Source of the DNA: Arthrobacter sp. P2b
GTDB taxonomy: Bacteria > Actinomycetota > Actinomycetes > Actinomycetales > Micrococcaceae
Direction of reading: 5' to 3'
Assembly: GCF_900168295.1 (NCBI RefSeq)
Contig: NZ_FVZL01000012.1
Coordinates: forward strand, 1-64,000
Length of the DNA stretch: 64,000 nt
A program made the position numbers and the translations under genes. Positions 17,342 through 26,040 of the stretch are shown here, piece after piece; position 1 is the stretch's first letter; every line of letters starts with the position of its first letter. The notes beneath the pieces are model-generated. The model saw only the letters and a program-made list of their open reading frames with translations. It was not told where the DNA came from and ran no database searches.

Positions 17342-17356
17342 GGAGTTTGCGCTCCC

Positions 17357-17884
17357 CTAGGAAGCCTGGCCCGCCACGGCCGTTTTCGCACCGTCACCCC
17401 GCGCACGGGAATGCCCCATACGCTGCTTTGCGGTATTGGTGCCGCGTCCGATGGGTATCTGCGCTGTGGCTTTCGCCAGCCCGAACAACGGCATTCCGCT
17501 GTACACGGTCTCGATTCCCGCCGCGGGAACCTGGTATGTCTCGTGCCAGATGCCGACGTCCCCCGTTCCGGAGAGCTCCTTCATGAAACGCCGCCATGGT
17601 TCCAGGTGGGGCGCCTCCCGGTCGGCGGCGAACTTCCGCAGGTGCTCGGGACTCTCCCAGTAGCTCACCAGCATGGTGGTGCGCCCGAACCACTGTTCGA
17701 AGCCCAGCATTCCGGAGGCAGGATCGGTGGCAAGATGCCGGAGGATCCGCGGCATGGCGGCGGCCACCTGTGCCACCTTGCCCACTTTCCACCACCGGTT
17801 GGCCCGCATTCCAATCAGGAACACCGTTACGGACTCCCGCCCGGGATCCGCGGTGTAGCGGCCCGGAAATACCTGCTGTTCCAT
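17357..17884 (-). CDS. DUF4188 protein
   Basis: A 175-residue soluble protein of the DUF4188 family, related in appearance to ferredoxin-like monooxygenase/dimeric alpha-beta barrels. Characteristic parts are VFLIGMRANRWWKVGKV, FGRTTMLVSYWESPEHLRKFA and GIWHETYQVPAAGIETVYSGMP. ATG 17884 is chosen because CGAGGAG lies just upstream; a farther start would overlap the operator. Members are found in Bacillus (YetH/YczJ-like neighbourhoods) and actinobacteria without known substrate; quinone or small-molecule oxidation is a guess. It is divergent from a TetR repressor with which it shares nested palindromes, so it is the likely target gene. Convergent with the MocR gene, 15 bases apart. Confidence 0.85.
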   Translation of the reverse strand: MEQQVFPGRYTADPGRESVTVFLIGMRANRWWKVGKVAQVAAAMPRILRHLATDPASGMLGFEQWFGRTTMLVSYWESPEHLRKFAADREAPHLEPWRRFMKELSGTGDVGIWHETYQVPAAGIETVYSGMPLFGLAKATAQIPIGRGTNTAKQRMGHSRARGDGAKTAVAGQAS

Positions 17885-17905
17885 GAGAACTCCTCGATAA
17901 AAGGT

Positions 17906-17952
17906 CATAACCTTGTTTCATAACAACGTTACAAAACAAGGTTATGAAACAA
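17906..17952. promoter_or_regulatory. nested TetR operator in a divergent promoter
   Basis: Two overlapping inverted repeats: CATAACCTTGTTT (17906-17918) with AAACAAGGTTATG (17934-17946), and TTGTTTCATAAC (17913-17924) with GTTATGAAACAA (17941-17952). All four arms are exact. The array covers the space between the DUF4188 gene and the TetR start codon at 17952, so one protein could shut both promoters. Confidence 0.8.
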
Positions 17953-18536
17953 TGGGACCCATGGCAAGACCTGTGGTGCACACCAGTTCCCTGCGTGAAG
18001 AGCTCCTGGCCGTCACGGCAGACCTCGTGGACCGCCACGGGCCGGCACGGGTAACCCTCAGGGATGTTGCCGCAGCAGCCGGAACCTCCACGTCGGCGGT
18101 CTACTCGCTCTTCGGCGGGAAATCGCAGCTCCTCACCGCGGTGGTTGACAGCGGATTTCAGTCCTTCCATGACTCCCAGGCCGCCGCAGCCCCGGGCGGC
18201 CTTCAGGGACTGGGCGTGGCCTACCGGACCTGGGCACTGGAACACCAGGCGCTGTACCGGCTGATGTTCGGCGGCGCACTGGCCGCGTACGTCGACTGCC
18301 AGCCCAGCCCGGAGGTCGCCGCCGAGGCCATGGTGCCCCTGATCAGCGCGGTTGCCGCAGCACAAAAGGCCGGCAGGCTGTTAGAGGCCCCGGTGGAGAT
18401 GGTGGCGGTTGCCATCTGGGGCCAGGTCCACGGGCTGGTCAGCCTGGAACTGGCGCAGGTTGGTCCGCCGGACGCCGACTGGGCCGCGGCGTACGACTCC
18501 GCGCTGGACGCTATCGCACGCGGCTGGGCCGCCTGA
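17952..18536 (+). CDS. TetR family transcriptional regulator
   Basis: A 194-residue TetR repressor. The helix-turn-helix is VTLRDVAAAAGTSTSAVYSLFGGKSQLLTAV at about residues 35-65, and the C-terminal ligand domain has the WHG-type layout (YRTWALEHQALYRLMFGG, IWGQVHGLVSLELA). ATG 17952 or the next ATG at 17961 is the start; both lie right at the edge of the palindromic operator. It most likely represses itself and the divergent DUF4188 gene. The inducer is unknown. The stop is followed by a 191-base region holding an inverted repeat but no gene. Confidence 0.9.
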   Translation: MGPMARPVVHTSSLREELLAVTADLVDRHGPARVTLRDVAAAAGTSTSAVYSLFGGKSQLLTAVVDSGFQSFHDSQAAAAPGGLQGLGVAYRTWALEHQALYRLMFGGALAAYVDCQPSPEVAAEAMVPLISAVAAAQKAGRLLEAPVEMVAVAIWGQVHGLVSLELAQVGPPDADWAAAYDSALDAIARGWAA

Positions 18537-18593
18537 CTCCCCTGCATCACAGGCGTCCGGACACGTTCCCGTGGCGCCAATTCCGTCCCGACG

Positions 18594-18643
18594 CGCACAT
18601 TGGCCGGCGCGGACCGTATGTCACGTGCGCCAGGCAATGTGCG
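18594..18643. terminator. inverted repeat, possible terminator
   Basis: CGCACATTG (18594-18602) pairs with CAATGTGCG (18635-18643); a GGCGC/GCGCC pair extends the structure inside. It is the only notable structure in the 191 bases between the TetR and pseudouridine synthase genes. No T tract, so the call is tentative. Confidence 0.4.
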
Positions 18644-18715
18644 GGTCGGCAGCTCAAGTGCGCGTCGCCGTCGGCGCAGGTCCGCGACGCGGCAAGGCTC
18701 CCACAGCGCCCCCGG

Positions 18716-18721
18716 TAGAAT
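18716..18721 (+). promoter_or_regulatory. -10 element for a leaderless transcript
   Basis: TAGAAT ends exactly 6 bases before GTG 18728, and there is no ribosome site between them, so transcription would begin at or next to the start codon of the pseudouridine synthase gene. No convincing -35 is seen. Confidence 0.6.
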
Positions 18722-18727
18722 AGGCCG

Positions 18728-19699
18728 GTGATGCAATCCCCCCTTCCCGTGCGCGACGGCGTCAACGCCACGCGCCTGCGCCTCCCCGGGGAGGGCCCGT
18801 GGGACACCGCGATGGACTACATGATGCACCGGTGGGGGCACATCGACCCGCAGGGCATCGAGGACAGGTTCGACGCCGGCGAGATCGTCGGCGAGGGCGG
18901 CATTCCGCTGGACCGCGGCACGCCCCTCCGGGACCACACCTTCATCTGGTACTACCGCACGCTCCCTCCGGAGGAGCGGATTCCCGTGGAGATCACCATC
19001 CTCCACCAGGACGAGCACCTGCTGGTGGTGGACAAGCCCCACTTCCTGCCCACCACTCCGGGCGGCACGTACATCCAGGAGTCCGCCCTGGTCCGGCTGC
19101 GGAACCAGCTTGGCCTGCCGGACCTCATCCCCATGCACCGGCTGGACCGCATGACCGCCGGGGTGCTCCTGTTCTCCACCAATCCGCAGACGCGCGGCAA
19201 GTACCAGGTGCTCTTCGAAAAGCGGCAGGTCCAGAAGGAATACGAGTGCGTGTCCGCCGCAGAGCCGGCCCCGGGGCATCCCGCCGTCGAGTTCCCGGTG
19301 GTGGTCCGCAACAGGATGACCAAGTCCCGCAGCTACCTGCTCGCCGAAGTGATTGACGGCGAGCCGAACGCCGAAACCAGGATTGAGCGGCTGGAAACGT
19401 TCGACGGCGGCCCTGCGATGAGTGCCCCGGGCACCGCCGCCGGTGGCCGCCTCGCCCGGTACCGCCTTGAGCCGCACAGTGGCAAGACACACCAGCTCCG
19501 GGTGCACATGGCGTCTTTGGGGCTCGGAATCCTCAATGACGCCTTCTACCCTGAGCTGCTGGACAAAGCACCGGACGATTACGCCAAACCCCTGCAGCTC
19601 CTGGCCCGCGGCATCCGGTTCGTGGATCCCATCTCCGGGCAGCCGGTGGAGTACCGCAGCGGCCTGGAACTCAGCGAGGCCGCGCGGGCCCGTCCCTGA
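18728..19699 (+). CDS. RluA family pseudouridine synthase
   Basis: A 323-residue enzyme converting uridine to pseudouridine in rRNA or tRNA. The catalytic aspartate is Asp140 in the RluA signature MHRLDRMTAGVLLF; other family parts are DEHLLVVDKPHFLPTTPGG and KTHQLRVHMASLG near the C-terminus. There is an N-terminal extension of about 70 residues without an obvious S4 domain. The GTG start at 18728 is supported by a -10 element (TAGAAT) 6 bases upstream, suggesting a leaderless message. The exact RNA position modified cannot be predicted. Followed by a DedA gene on the same strand after 89 bases. Confidence 0.9.
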   Translation: MMQSPLPVRDGVNATRLRLPGEGPWDTAMDYMMHRWGHIDPQGIEDRFDAGEIVGEGGIPLDRGTPLRDHTFIWYYRTLPPEERIPVEITILHQDEHLLVVDKPHFLPTTPGGTYIQESALVRLRNQLGLPDLIPMHRLDRMTAGVLLFSTNPQTRGKYQVLFEKRQVQKEYECVSAAEPAPGHPAVEFPVVVRNRMTKSRSYLLAEVIDGEPNAETRIERLETFDGGPAMSAPGTAAGGRLARYRLEPHSGKTHQLRVHMASLGLGILNDAFYPELLDKAPDDYAKPLQLLARGIRFVDPISGQPVEYRSGLELSEAARARP

Positions 19700-19788
19700 C
19701 AACGCCGGATTAGCACGACTGTCGCCCTGCGCCAGGTGCGGAAAAAACCCGCCCGTCCGGGAGCTAAAAAGTGCGGTAATTTGTGGCA

Positions 19789-20406
19789 ATGGACTTCGGC
19801 AGCGCTGACAGCTGGGGGGCGGCCATCTACTTCTGGATCATCCCCGTGGTCCTCGGCGATGCCATCTTCCCGCCCATCCCGTCCGAGATGGTGGTGATCA
19901 CCAGCGGGGCATTGTCCGCCGATGGCAGGACCAATGTGTTCCTGGTGGTGGCCCTGTCTGCGGTGGCGTCCTGGGTGGGCGACATGGTGGTCTTCCAGCT
20001 CTTCCGGAAACGGCTGAGCCATGTCCTGGACCGCTGGAGGTGGGGACGGCGGGTCCACCAAGGCATTCATGATGCGATCGCCAAAGCGGGCCGGTCATCC
20101 ACGTACGGCACCATCATCGGCGCCAGGTTCATCCCCGGCGGCCGGCTTGCCACGTCAGCGGCAGCCGGCATCGCCAACGTGTCCGTCCGGGGCTTCAGCC
20201 TGTGCGCCGGCCTGGGCGCCTTGCTCTGGGCCTGCTGGCTGGTGGGCCTGGGCTACTTCACTGGTTCAGCCACCGGGCTGCCGTTCTGGGCCAGCTCGCT
20301 CATTGGGGTGGGACTCGGGCTGGTGGTCGGCGCCGTCGTCGGAATCATTGTCACCCGGCGCCGCGGCAACCGGTCTCCCGTGGAGGAGCCAGGGCCGCTG
20401 GCCTGA
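19789..20406 (+). CDS. DedA family membrane protein
   Basis: A 205-residue integral membrane protein of the DedA/SNARE-associated (VTT) family; members act in phospholipid (undecaprenyl phosphate or phosphatidylethanolamine) flipping across the membrane. Visible are the re-entrant helix region with the acidic residues of FPPIPSEMVVITSGAL (about 30-45), and the family-typical GARFIPGGRLATSAAAGI near residue 107-124, with four to five hydrophobic segments overall and a basic C-terminal tail. ATG 19789 is preferred to GTG 19783 because TAATTT ends 6 bases before it. Specific lipid substrate not predictable. Confidence 0.88.
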   Translation: MDFGSADSWGAAIYFWIIPVVLGDAIFPPIPSEMVVITSGALSADGRTNVFLVVALSAVASWVGDMVVFQLFRKRLSHVLDRWRWGRRVHQGIHDAIAKAGRSSTYGTIIGARFIPGGRLATSAAAGIANVSVRGFSLCAGLGALLWACWLVGLGYFTGSATGLPFWASSLIGVGLGLVVGAVVGIIVTRRRGNRSPVEEPGPLA

Positions 20407-20412
20407 CGTGCC

Positions 20413-20718
20413 CTAGACAGGTGCCCAGCGGCCGCGGCTGCGCCGGAGCACGCTGAGGGAACCGGTCAGGGCAACGCGTTCGACGGCGTCGCGCATCATC
20501 GCTGCCGATTCCCGCGCCTGGCGGTTCTCGCCGCTGTATTCCGTTGCCTCCACGAGGAAGCGCAGGTTAAGCTGCGGCACCCCGCCGGAGATCTGCAGCT
20601 GGTGCGACTCAACGTGGTGGCGCGTCCCCAGCGCCTCGACGGCGGCATCCATGACCGACTCCGGCGGGTTGCCCGGCCGGAGCCCGGTGATCTTCAGGCG
20701 GGTCTGGAACGAAGGCAT
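20413..20718 (-). CDS. conserved hypothetical protein, 101 aa
   Basis: A small soluble protein that I do not recognise. ATG 20718 is used because GGTGGAGGG lies directly upstream; an upstream in-frame start is unsupported. The sequence alternates strands and helices (FQTRLKITGLRPG, SVMDAAVEALG, LQISGGVPQLNLRFLVEA), with a basic C-terminus RRSRGRWAPV. It ends 7 bases from the convergent DedA gene and lies downstream of ppc on the same strand, separated from it by a palindromic repeat element. No function inferred. Confidence 0.65.
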   Translation of the reverse strand: MPSFQTRLKITGLRPGNPPESVMDAAVEALGTRHHVESHQLQISGGVPQLNLRFLVEATEYSGENRQARESAAMMRDAVERVALTGSLSVLRRSRGRWAPV

Positions 20719-20733
20719 GCCCTCCACCCTATC

Positions 20734-20827
20734 CAAACCCTCTCTCACCTTTTGCCGCGAAACCCCAAACCCTCTTTCACGCAGTGCCAGAGGGTTTGGG
20801 AAAAGGCTGCAGAAGGTGAGAGAGGGT
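20734..20827. repeat. palindromic repeat element with CTCTCTCAC cores (copy 1)
   Basis: A 94-base nested palindrome after the ppc gene. Outer arms ACCCTCTCTCACCTTTTGC (20737-20755) and 20809-20827 pair with one mismatch; inner arms CCCAAACCCTCT (20764-20775) and AGAGGGTTTGGG (20789-20800) pair perfectly. The motif CCAAACCCTCT(C/T)TCAC also occurs twice as a direct repeat. A related element lies at 48477-48599. It may terminate ppc transcription. Confidence 0.85.
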
Positions 20828-20835
20828 CCAGGTGG

Positions 20836-23646
20836 CTAGCCGGTGTTGCGCAGGCCCGCTGCCACGCCGTTGACGGTGATCAGCATGGCCCGCTGGAGCC
20901 GTTCGTCGATCTCGGCCCCGCTGATGGTTCCGCTTTCGGCCCGGACGCGGCGCAGGAGTTCCACCTGCAGGTAGCTGATGGGGTCCAGGTACTGGTCGCG
21001 GACTTCGAGGGAGCGCTTGAGCGTGGGCTGGGCGTCCAGGAGCACGTGCTCACCGGTGAGGTTCTGGATCTCGGTGACGGTGAGCTCGTATTCCTCGCGG
21101 ATGGTCCGGAAGATGTGGTGCAGGTCCTTAGGCACCAGGGTGTCCACGTAGTATCCGGCGATGTCCAGGTCCGTTTTGGCGAGGGTCATCTCCACGTTGG
21201 ACAGCACCGAGCGGAAGAAGTGCCAGTGCTCCATCATTTCCACGAGCTGCGCCGAGTTGCCGGCCTCGCGGGCAGCCTTGAGGCCGGATCCGACGCCGAA
21301 CCATCCGGGCACGATCTGGCGGGACTGGGTCCAGCCGAATACCCACGGGATGGCGCGAAGGCCTTCCAGCCCTGCACCGGAGTCGGGGCGCTTGGACGGG
21401 CGGGAACCGATATTCAGGGAACCCAGCTGCTCCACCGGGGTGGACGCCATGAAGTAGGCCGGCAGGTCGGGGTGGTCCACCAGTTTCCGGTAGCGGTCAA
21501 AGGCGGCGTCGGAGATGGTCTCCATGACGTGCCCGTACCGTTCCCGCTGGTCTTCGGAGGTGCGGGGGTCGCGGTGCAGGGCGGAACCCTGCAGCACGGC
21601 GGCAAGGGACAGCTCGAGGTTTTCCCGTGCCAGCTCCGGGAGGGAGTACTTGTCCGAGATGACCTCGCCCTGCTCGGTGAACTTGATTTCACCTTCCAGG
21701 ACGCCGTTGGGCTGGGCCAGGATGGCATCGTAGGTGGGCCCGCCGCCGCGGCCCACGGACCCGCCGCGGCCGTGGAACAGGCGGACCCGCACGCCGTGCT
21801 TGGCTGCAACGTCGCGGAGCTTGCGCTGGGTCTTGTGGATCTCCCACTGGCTGGTCATCACCCCGGATTCCTTGTTGGAGTCCGAGTAGCCCAGCATCAC
21901 TTCCTGTACGTCCCCGCGCAGCCGCACCAGCTCCCGGTAGGACGGATTGGAGAGCAGCTGGTCGATGATCTCGGCCGAGGCGCGCAGCTCCTCCACGGTT
22001 TCCAGCAGCGGGGCAAAGCCGAGCTTGGCGTAGGGCTTCTCGCCAAAGAGGTTCACCAGGCCGGCCTCGCGGGCCAGCACGGCGGCGGCCAGGACATCGT
22101 CCGCGCCCCGGGTCATGGAGATGATGTAGGTCTCGATGACGTCCGGGCCATACGTGCGCAGGGCACGCCGGATCTCGCGGAAGACGTCATACGTGCCGTC
22201 AGCGGCGCCGTCGAGCTTGATGGGGTGGCCGGACAGCGGGCGGCGCGAGGCGAGCTCGGAGCCCAGCACCTCGAAGCGCTCCTCGCGGCTCAGCTCGGCA
22301 TACCGCAGGCCCGGTCCGCCGATGCGGTCCATCAGCTGGCCCACGGCGTCGTGGTGGTGGTCGGCGTGCTCGCGGATGTCCAGGGTGGCCAGGTGCAGGC
22401 CGAAGGATGCCACGGCGCGGCGGACACGGGCCAGGGCACCGTCCGCGGCGAGCGACGCCGAGTGGTTGCGGAGCGAGAGCTCCAGCAGCTCAAGGTCCGC
22501 CAGCAGTTCGTCGGTGCCGCTGTAGTCCCGGCCGTGCTCGTGGTTGGAGTTGGCAGCCACCCGCTTGCCGGTGTTGATGAGCTTGGCCTTGATGCAGGTC
22601 AGTTTCAGCCGGTAGGGCTCCTGGGCGTTCAGTTCCAGGACCCGCTTGTCCAGGCCCGGCAGCTTCTTCAGGTCCTCGTCGATGGATTCCAGCAGCTCCC
22701 GGTCCGCACCGGCGAGCGCGGTGGAGTTGGACAGGATGGAGATGAGTTCGTCGATCATGCCGATGCTGATGCGCACGGCGTGCTGGTTCTGGATCTGCAG
22801 GATTTCGCGGGTGACGGCCGCGGTGACGTTGGGGTTGCCGTCGCGGTCCCCGCCGATCCAGGAACCGAACCGGATGGGGGCGTCCTGGGAGGCGAGGCTG
22901 ACGCCGTGCTCACCCAGCAACTCGGACAGTTCCGTCAGCATCTCCGGCATGGCGTCGGTGAGGATGCCGCCCAGGTAGTAGATCGCGTTGCGGGCTTCAT
23001 CCACGGGTGTGGGCCGGACCTGGCGCAGTTCATCGGTCTGCCACATCTGGTCGATGATCTCGGCGAGCTGCCGGTCCTGGCGGCGGCGGGCGGTGGTGCC
23101 TTCGGCCGTGGGCTGGGCGAGCACGTCGGAGAGCTTGCGGATCTTGTCGAGAACCGAACGGCGGGAAGCTTCGGTGGGGTGGGCGGTGAAGATGGGCCGC
23201 ACGTCCAGGCCGTTCACCACGTCCTGCAGCACCGCGGGCCCGGCCTGGCTTGCAATGTCGGCCACGGTCTTGGCCAGCCAGCCGTCCTTTTCCGCCCGGG
23301 TCCGCAGCCCGCGGACGCGGTGGACCTGTTCGGCGGCGTTGGCGAGGTGGAAGTAGAACGCGAAGGCACGCACCAGGTCCGTGGCCTGCTCGATGGGCAG
23401 GGAGCCGAGGAGCTCGCGGACCTGGGCGACGACGTCGTGCGCGCTCCAGGGACCTGTGGCGTCGGCGCCGCCGCGGGCGGCCTCCTTGGACTCCTTCGTG
23501 AGGAGGCGGACCTGTTCCACGAGGTCCAGGAGTTCCGGCCCGTGCTGGCGGACCAGGGATTCGCCCAGCAGGGTGGAAACGCGCCGGACGTCTGCCCTCA
23601 GTTCGGAGGCAAGGTCTGTTTCGGGGTGTGCTGCAGTGTGAGCCAT
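20836..23646 (-). CDS. ppc: phosphoenolpyruvate carboxylase
   Basis: A 936-residue cytosolic enzyme that carboxylates phosphoenolpyruvate with bicarbonate to oxaloacetate, the anaplerotic feed of the TCA cycle. Family landmarks: the catalytic histidine in [17 protein letters not shown], the [12 protein letters not shown] region, [15 protein letters not shown] for phosphate/bicarbonate handling, and the C-terminal LRNTG ending that is universal in PEPC and needed for activity. Length is normal (about 900-950). ATG 23646 gives [14 protein letters not shown]. It is the only large gene in its stretch; the downstream side carries a palindromic repeat that may end its transcript. Regulation by acetyl-CoA and aspartate is typical of the family, not visible here. 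Confidence 0.97.
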   Translation of the reverse strand: MAHTAAHPETDLASELRADVRRVSTLLGESLVRQHGPELLDLVEQVRLLTKESKEAARGGADATGPWSAHDVVAQVRELLGSLPIEQATDLVRAFAFYFHLANAAEQVHRVRGLRTRAEKDGWLAKTVADIASQAGPAVLQDVVNGLDVRPIFTAHPTEASRRSVLDKIRKLSDVLAQPTAEGTTARRRQDRQLAEIIDQMWQTDELRQVRPTPVDEARNAIYYLGGILTDAMPEMLTELSELLGEHGVSLASQDAPIRFGSWIGGDRDGNPNVTAAVTREILQIQNQHAVRISIGMIDELISILSNSTALAGADRELLESIDEDLKKLPGLDKRVLELNAQEPYRLKLTCIKAKLINTGKRVAANSNHEHGRDYSGTDELLADLELLELSLRNHSASLAADGALARVRRAVASFGLHLATLDIREHADHHHDAVGQLMDRIGGPGLRYAELSREERFEVLGSELASRRPLSGHPIKLDGAADGTYDVFREIRRALRTYGPDVIETYIISMTRGADDVLAAAVLAREAGLVNLFGEKPYAKLGFAPLLETVEELRASAEIIDQLLSNPSYRELVRLRGDVQEVMLGYSDSNKESGVMTSQWEIHKTQRKLRDVAAKHGVRVRLFHGRGGSVGRGGGPTYDAILAQPNGVLEGEIKFTEQGEVISDKYSLPELARENLELSLAAVLQGSALHRDPRTSEDQRERYGHVMETISDAAFDRYRKLVDHPDLPAYFMASTPVEQLGSLNIGSRPSKRPDSGAGLEGLRAIPWVFGWTQSRQIVPGWFGVGSGLKAAREAGNSAQLVEMMEHWHFFRSVLSNVEMTLAKTDLDIAGYYVDTLVPKDLHHIFRTIREEYELTVTEIQNLTGEHVLLDAQPTLKRSLEVRDQYLDPISYLQVELLRRVRAESGTISGAEIDERLQRAMLITVNGVAAGLRNTG

Positions 23647-23759
23647 GGAAGCAATCTTTCGAGGGTTTCGGACTTGGCTCGTACACTGCGCTGGATACTG
23701 TGAGCCACGTTACTAGCTAAAGATGCTACCCGCAGGGCGGGGGCAAGGGTCAATCCGTC

Positions 23760-24305
23760 TCAGATAATGTCGGGCTCCGGGTACCCGACATGGCGCTTCA
23801 CCAGCTCAAGCTCCACCCGGAAACGCGCCAACTCCGTCACCTGCGCCGCCGACTCCGCAGCACGACGGCGGTCCCGCACCGTGTTGGTGGCAAATGCCGC
23901 CACCCCCAGCGGCACCATCAGGGCCAGCGCCCAACCGGCCGCCGCAAAGTAGTCCAGCGCCACGGGCAGGGCCGCACGGAAGTCGACGAAGTCGTTGACG
24001 CCGTCGGCCATCCCGTTCATCACCCCGTCCAGGGGCCGCAGGGCCTCCCCCACCAGGGGCGTTTCAGAGAACGACGGCGGGTCCAGCCTTGCTTCCTTGT
24101 CGCCGCCCCAGCGCCCATCGCCCAGGTGGTTCAGGACGTAGATGCCGGCGCCGAGGCTGGCGGCCATGAAGGCGAGGACGGCGGCGAGCGCGGCGAGGTC
24201 CGGACGGCGGGGCCGCCACAAGAGCAGAGCCGCGGCACAGGCCAGCGCCGCGATCCATGTCAACGCTTTGAGCCACTCGCTGCTGATTCCTGCCAGGATG
24301 TCCAC
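23760..24305 (-). CDS. hypothetical membrane protein, 181 aa
   Basis: An unrecognised membrane protein started at GTG 24305. Three hydrophobic segments are visible: about residues 13-30, 37-58 and 120-140. A polar part between the second and third (DGRWGGDKEARLDPP) probably faces outside, and the C-terminal 40 residues are charged and helical (RDRRRAAESAAQVTELARFRVELELVKRHV), a possible short coiled coil in the cytoplasm. It lies 5 bases after the NAD(P)-binding protein gene on the same strand and is probably co-transcribed with it; no functional link is evident. Confidence 0.7.
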   Translation of the reverse strand: MDILAGISSEWLKALTWIAALACAAALLLWRPRRPDLAALAAVLAFMAASLGAGIYVLNHLGDGRWGGDKEARLDPPSFSETPLVGEALRPLDGVMNGMADGVNDFVDFRAALPVALDYFAAAGWALALMVPLGVAAFATNTVRDRRRAAESAAQVTELARFRVELELVKRHVGYPEPDII

Positions 24306-24310
24306 GCCAC

Positions 24311-25000
24311 CTATTCAACCGCGCGAACCACCTTGATGTTAAAGTCCAGCGTGCCCAGTGCACCGTAAAGCCGCAGCCACAGGGGAAGCACCATCTCCGC
24401 TCCCCTGGCCGTGGTGATGTCGCCCAGGTCGATGATGTCCCGGTGCCCCAGCGATTCCAGCAACTCCTTGACGACGGCTTTGGCCGACGCGTCATCGCCG
24501 GAAACAAACACCGAGTGGTCCCCACCGGCAAGCCGCTGCGGGTCCACCATCAGCCCGGCGTTCATCGTGTTGAGGGTTTTCACCACCCGGGCGTCGGGGA
24601 ACGCCCGCTGGATCCTCTCCCCCAGGCTGTCCGTGTTGACCGGGTTCAGGACCGGCGGCATCCCCTGCGAAAAGTCCAGCGCATTCGCGACGTCCATGAT
24701 GACTTTTCCGTGCAGCCGGGCCGCCCCTGCCGCGCCCAGAGCCGAAAGGGTACCGGCGCCGGTGGTGGCGTTTACCACCACTTCGCCGTTGCCGGCGGCT
24801 TCCGCGAAGGTGCCCAGGGCGACGTCCCGGTGGCCCGCATGCCACTCGCTGAAAGTCGGCCCGCCTGTCCGGCCGGGTACGCTCCGGGCGGCGGTACTTT
24901 CGGGGTCCCGCGTGCCCAGCGTTACCTCGTGCCCCAGTTTGACCAGCGCAGCGCTGAGGGTGCGTCCCACTGTTCCGGTTCCCAGGACGGCAATCTTCAT
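24311..25000 (-). CDS. NADPH-dependent F420 reductase-like NAD(P)-binding protein
   Basis: A 229-residue soluble oxidoreductase with an N-terminal Rossmann fold (MKIAVLGTGTVGRTLSAAL, then TLGTRDPES, a basic/Ser pattern favouring NADPH). The layout matches the F420-dependent NADP reductase/Fno and YqeC-like group: VVVNATTGAGTLSAL, KVIMDVANALDFS and VVKTLNTMNAGLMVDP. ATG 25000 follows GGGAGATGCC. F420-dependent NADP reduction is the family reaction, but many actinobacterial members do not use F420, so the cofactor is uncertain. Transcribed with the downstream membrane protein; divergent from a DUF1684 gene. Confidence 0.82.
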   Translation of the reverse strand: MKIAVLGTGTVGRTLSAALVKLGHEVTLGTRDPESTAARSVPGRTGGPTFSEWHAGHRDVALGTFAEAAGNGEVVVNATTGAGTLSALGAAGAARLHGKVIMDVANALDFSQGMPPVLNPVNTDSLGERIQRAFPDARVVKTLNTMNAGLMVDPQRLAGGDHSVFVSGDDASAKAVVKELLESLGHRDIIDLGDITTARGAEMVLPLWLRLYGALGTLDFNIKVVRAVE

Positions 25001-25159
25001 GGCATCTCCCGTTGACGGGCAGCGGGCCGACTGAAGGTTTCGACCCGGACCTGCCGGTTCCGAGGGTACTCCGCGGTCCGTGGCAGGCAATGTTCGGGAT
25101 AAGGAATGAAGACGCCGTGGCGGCAGTTGTAGCGTGGGCACCACCAACCGGAAGGAATT

Positions 25160-25996
25160 ATGTCCACCCACCCAGACGCCAAGGTGGAGCGCTGGCAGCG
25201 CTTCCGCGCCAACCGGGACAAAGCGCTCGCCGCTCCCCACGGCTGGCTCACCCTCACCTCCTTCCAGTGGCTGGACGCCTCCCCCGCCGCCGTCGACCTG
25301 GTTCCCGGCCTGTGGTCCACGGACGGTACGACGGCGGCACTCACCGCGGTCCGGGAGGACGGGCTGACGCTGGTGGAGACAGGGGAAGCAGTGGACGGCA
25401 TCATTACAGCCGCGCTCGCCGATGAGGAGTCGCTGATGTGGGTGCAGTTCGGCGGGGCCGACGGCGCCGGGGTGGTCGTCGAGCTCGCCATGCGGGGCGG
25501 GCGTTACGCGATCCGCACCAGGGACTCCGGCTCGCCCGTGTTCACGGAGTTCGACGGCGTGCCCACCTACGGCTACGACCCGGACTGGGAGGTCACTGCA
25601 CGCTTCGAGCCGTACCCCGAGCCGGTGGAGGTGCCCATCGCCACGGCCAACCCGCTGGTGGACGGCGTCCACCGGACCGTGGGCGAGGTGGTGTTCCGCC
25701 TCCCGGGCAGCCCGCACGAATTCCGGCTCCAGGCGGAGGAGGAAAAGCTCGGCGCCCTCACGGTCACCTTCCACGATGAGACCAACGGGGACACCACGGA
25801 CGACTGGCGGAAGCTCTCGGCGCCCCGGCCCCGGCCCGGCATGGGCGGAAGTGCCACGGTGGTACTCGACTTCAACCGGGCCATCAACTACCCCAGCGCC
25901 TTCACGCCGTACGGCACCTGCCCCATGCCCGTGAAGAACAACAGCCTGGACATCCGGGTGGAAGCCGGTGAAAAGCTGCCGTTCCCGAACGATTGA
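25160..25996 (+). CDS. DUF1684 protein
   Basis: A 278-residue soluble protein of the DUF1684 family. Markers are the N-terminal GWLTLTSFQWLDA, the central RYAIRTRDSGSPVFTEFDGVPTYGYDPDWEVTARFEPY and the very conserved C-terminal part LDFNRAINYPSAFTPYGTCPMPVKNNSLDIRVEAGEKLP, all present. ATG 25160 follows GGAAGGAA with a -10-like TAGCGT upstream at 25130-25135. The family has no assigned activity. It is alone in its transcription unit and convergent with an acyl-CoA dehydrogenase gene. Confidence 0.88.
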   Translation: MSTHPDAKVERWQRFRANRDKALAAPHGWLTLTSFQWLDASPAAVDLVPGLWSTDGTTAALTAVREDGLTLVETGEAVDGIITAALADEESLMWVQFGGADGAGVVVELAMRGGRYAIRTRDSGSPVFTEFDGVPTYGYDPDWEVTARFEPYPEPVEVPIATANPLVDGVHRTVGEVVFRLPGSPHEFRLQAEEEKLGALTVTFHDETNGDTTDDWRKLSAPRPRPGMGGSATVVLDFNRAINYPSAFTPYGTCPMPVKNNSLDIRVEAGEKLPFPND

Positions 25997-26040
25997 GCCT
26001 GCCGGCAGCCCGGTGATGGAGCTGCCTCAACCACCGGCAG

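Noticed and set aside
20602..23703. A 1,033-codon open frame antisense to ppc
   Set aside because: Composition (Val/Leu/Gly/His/Gln-rich) and complete overlap with ppc show it is a shadow frame.
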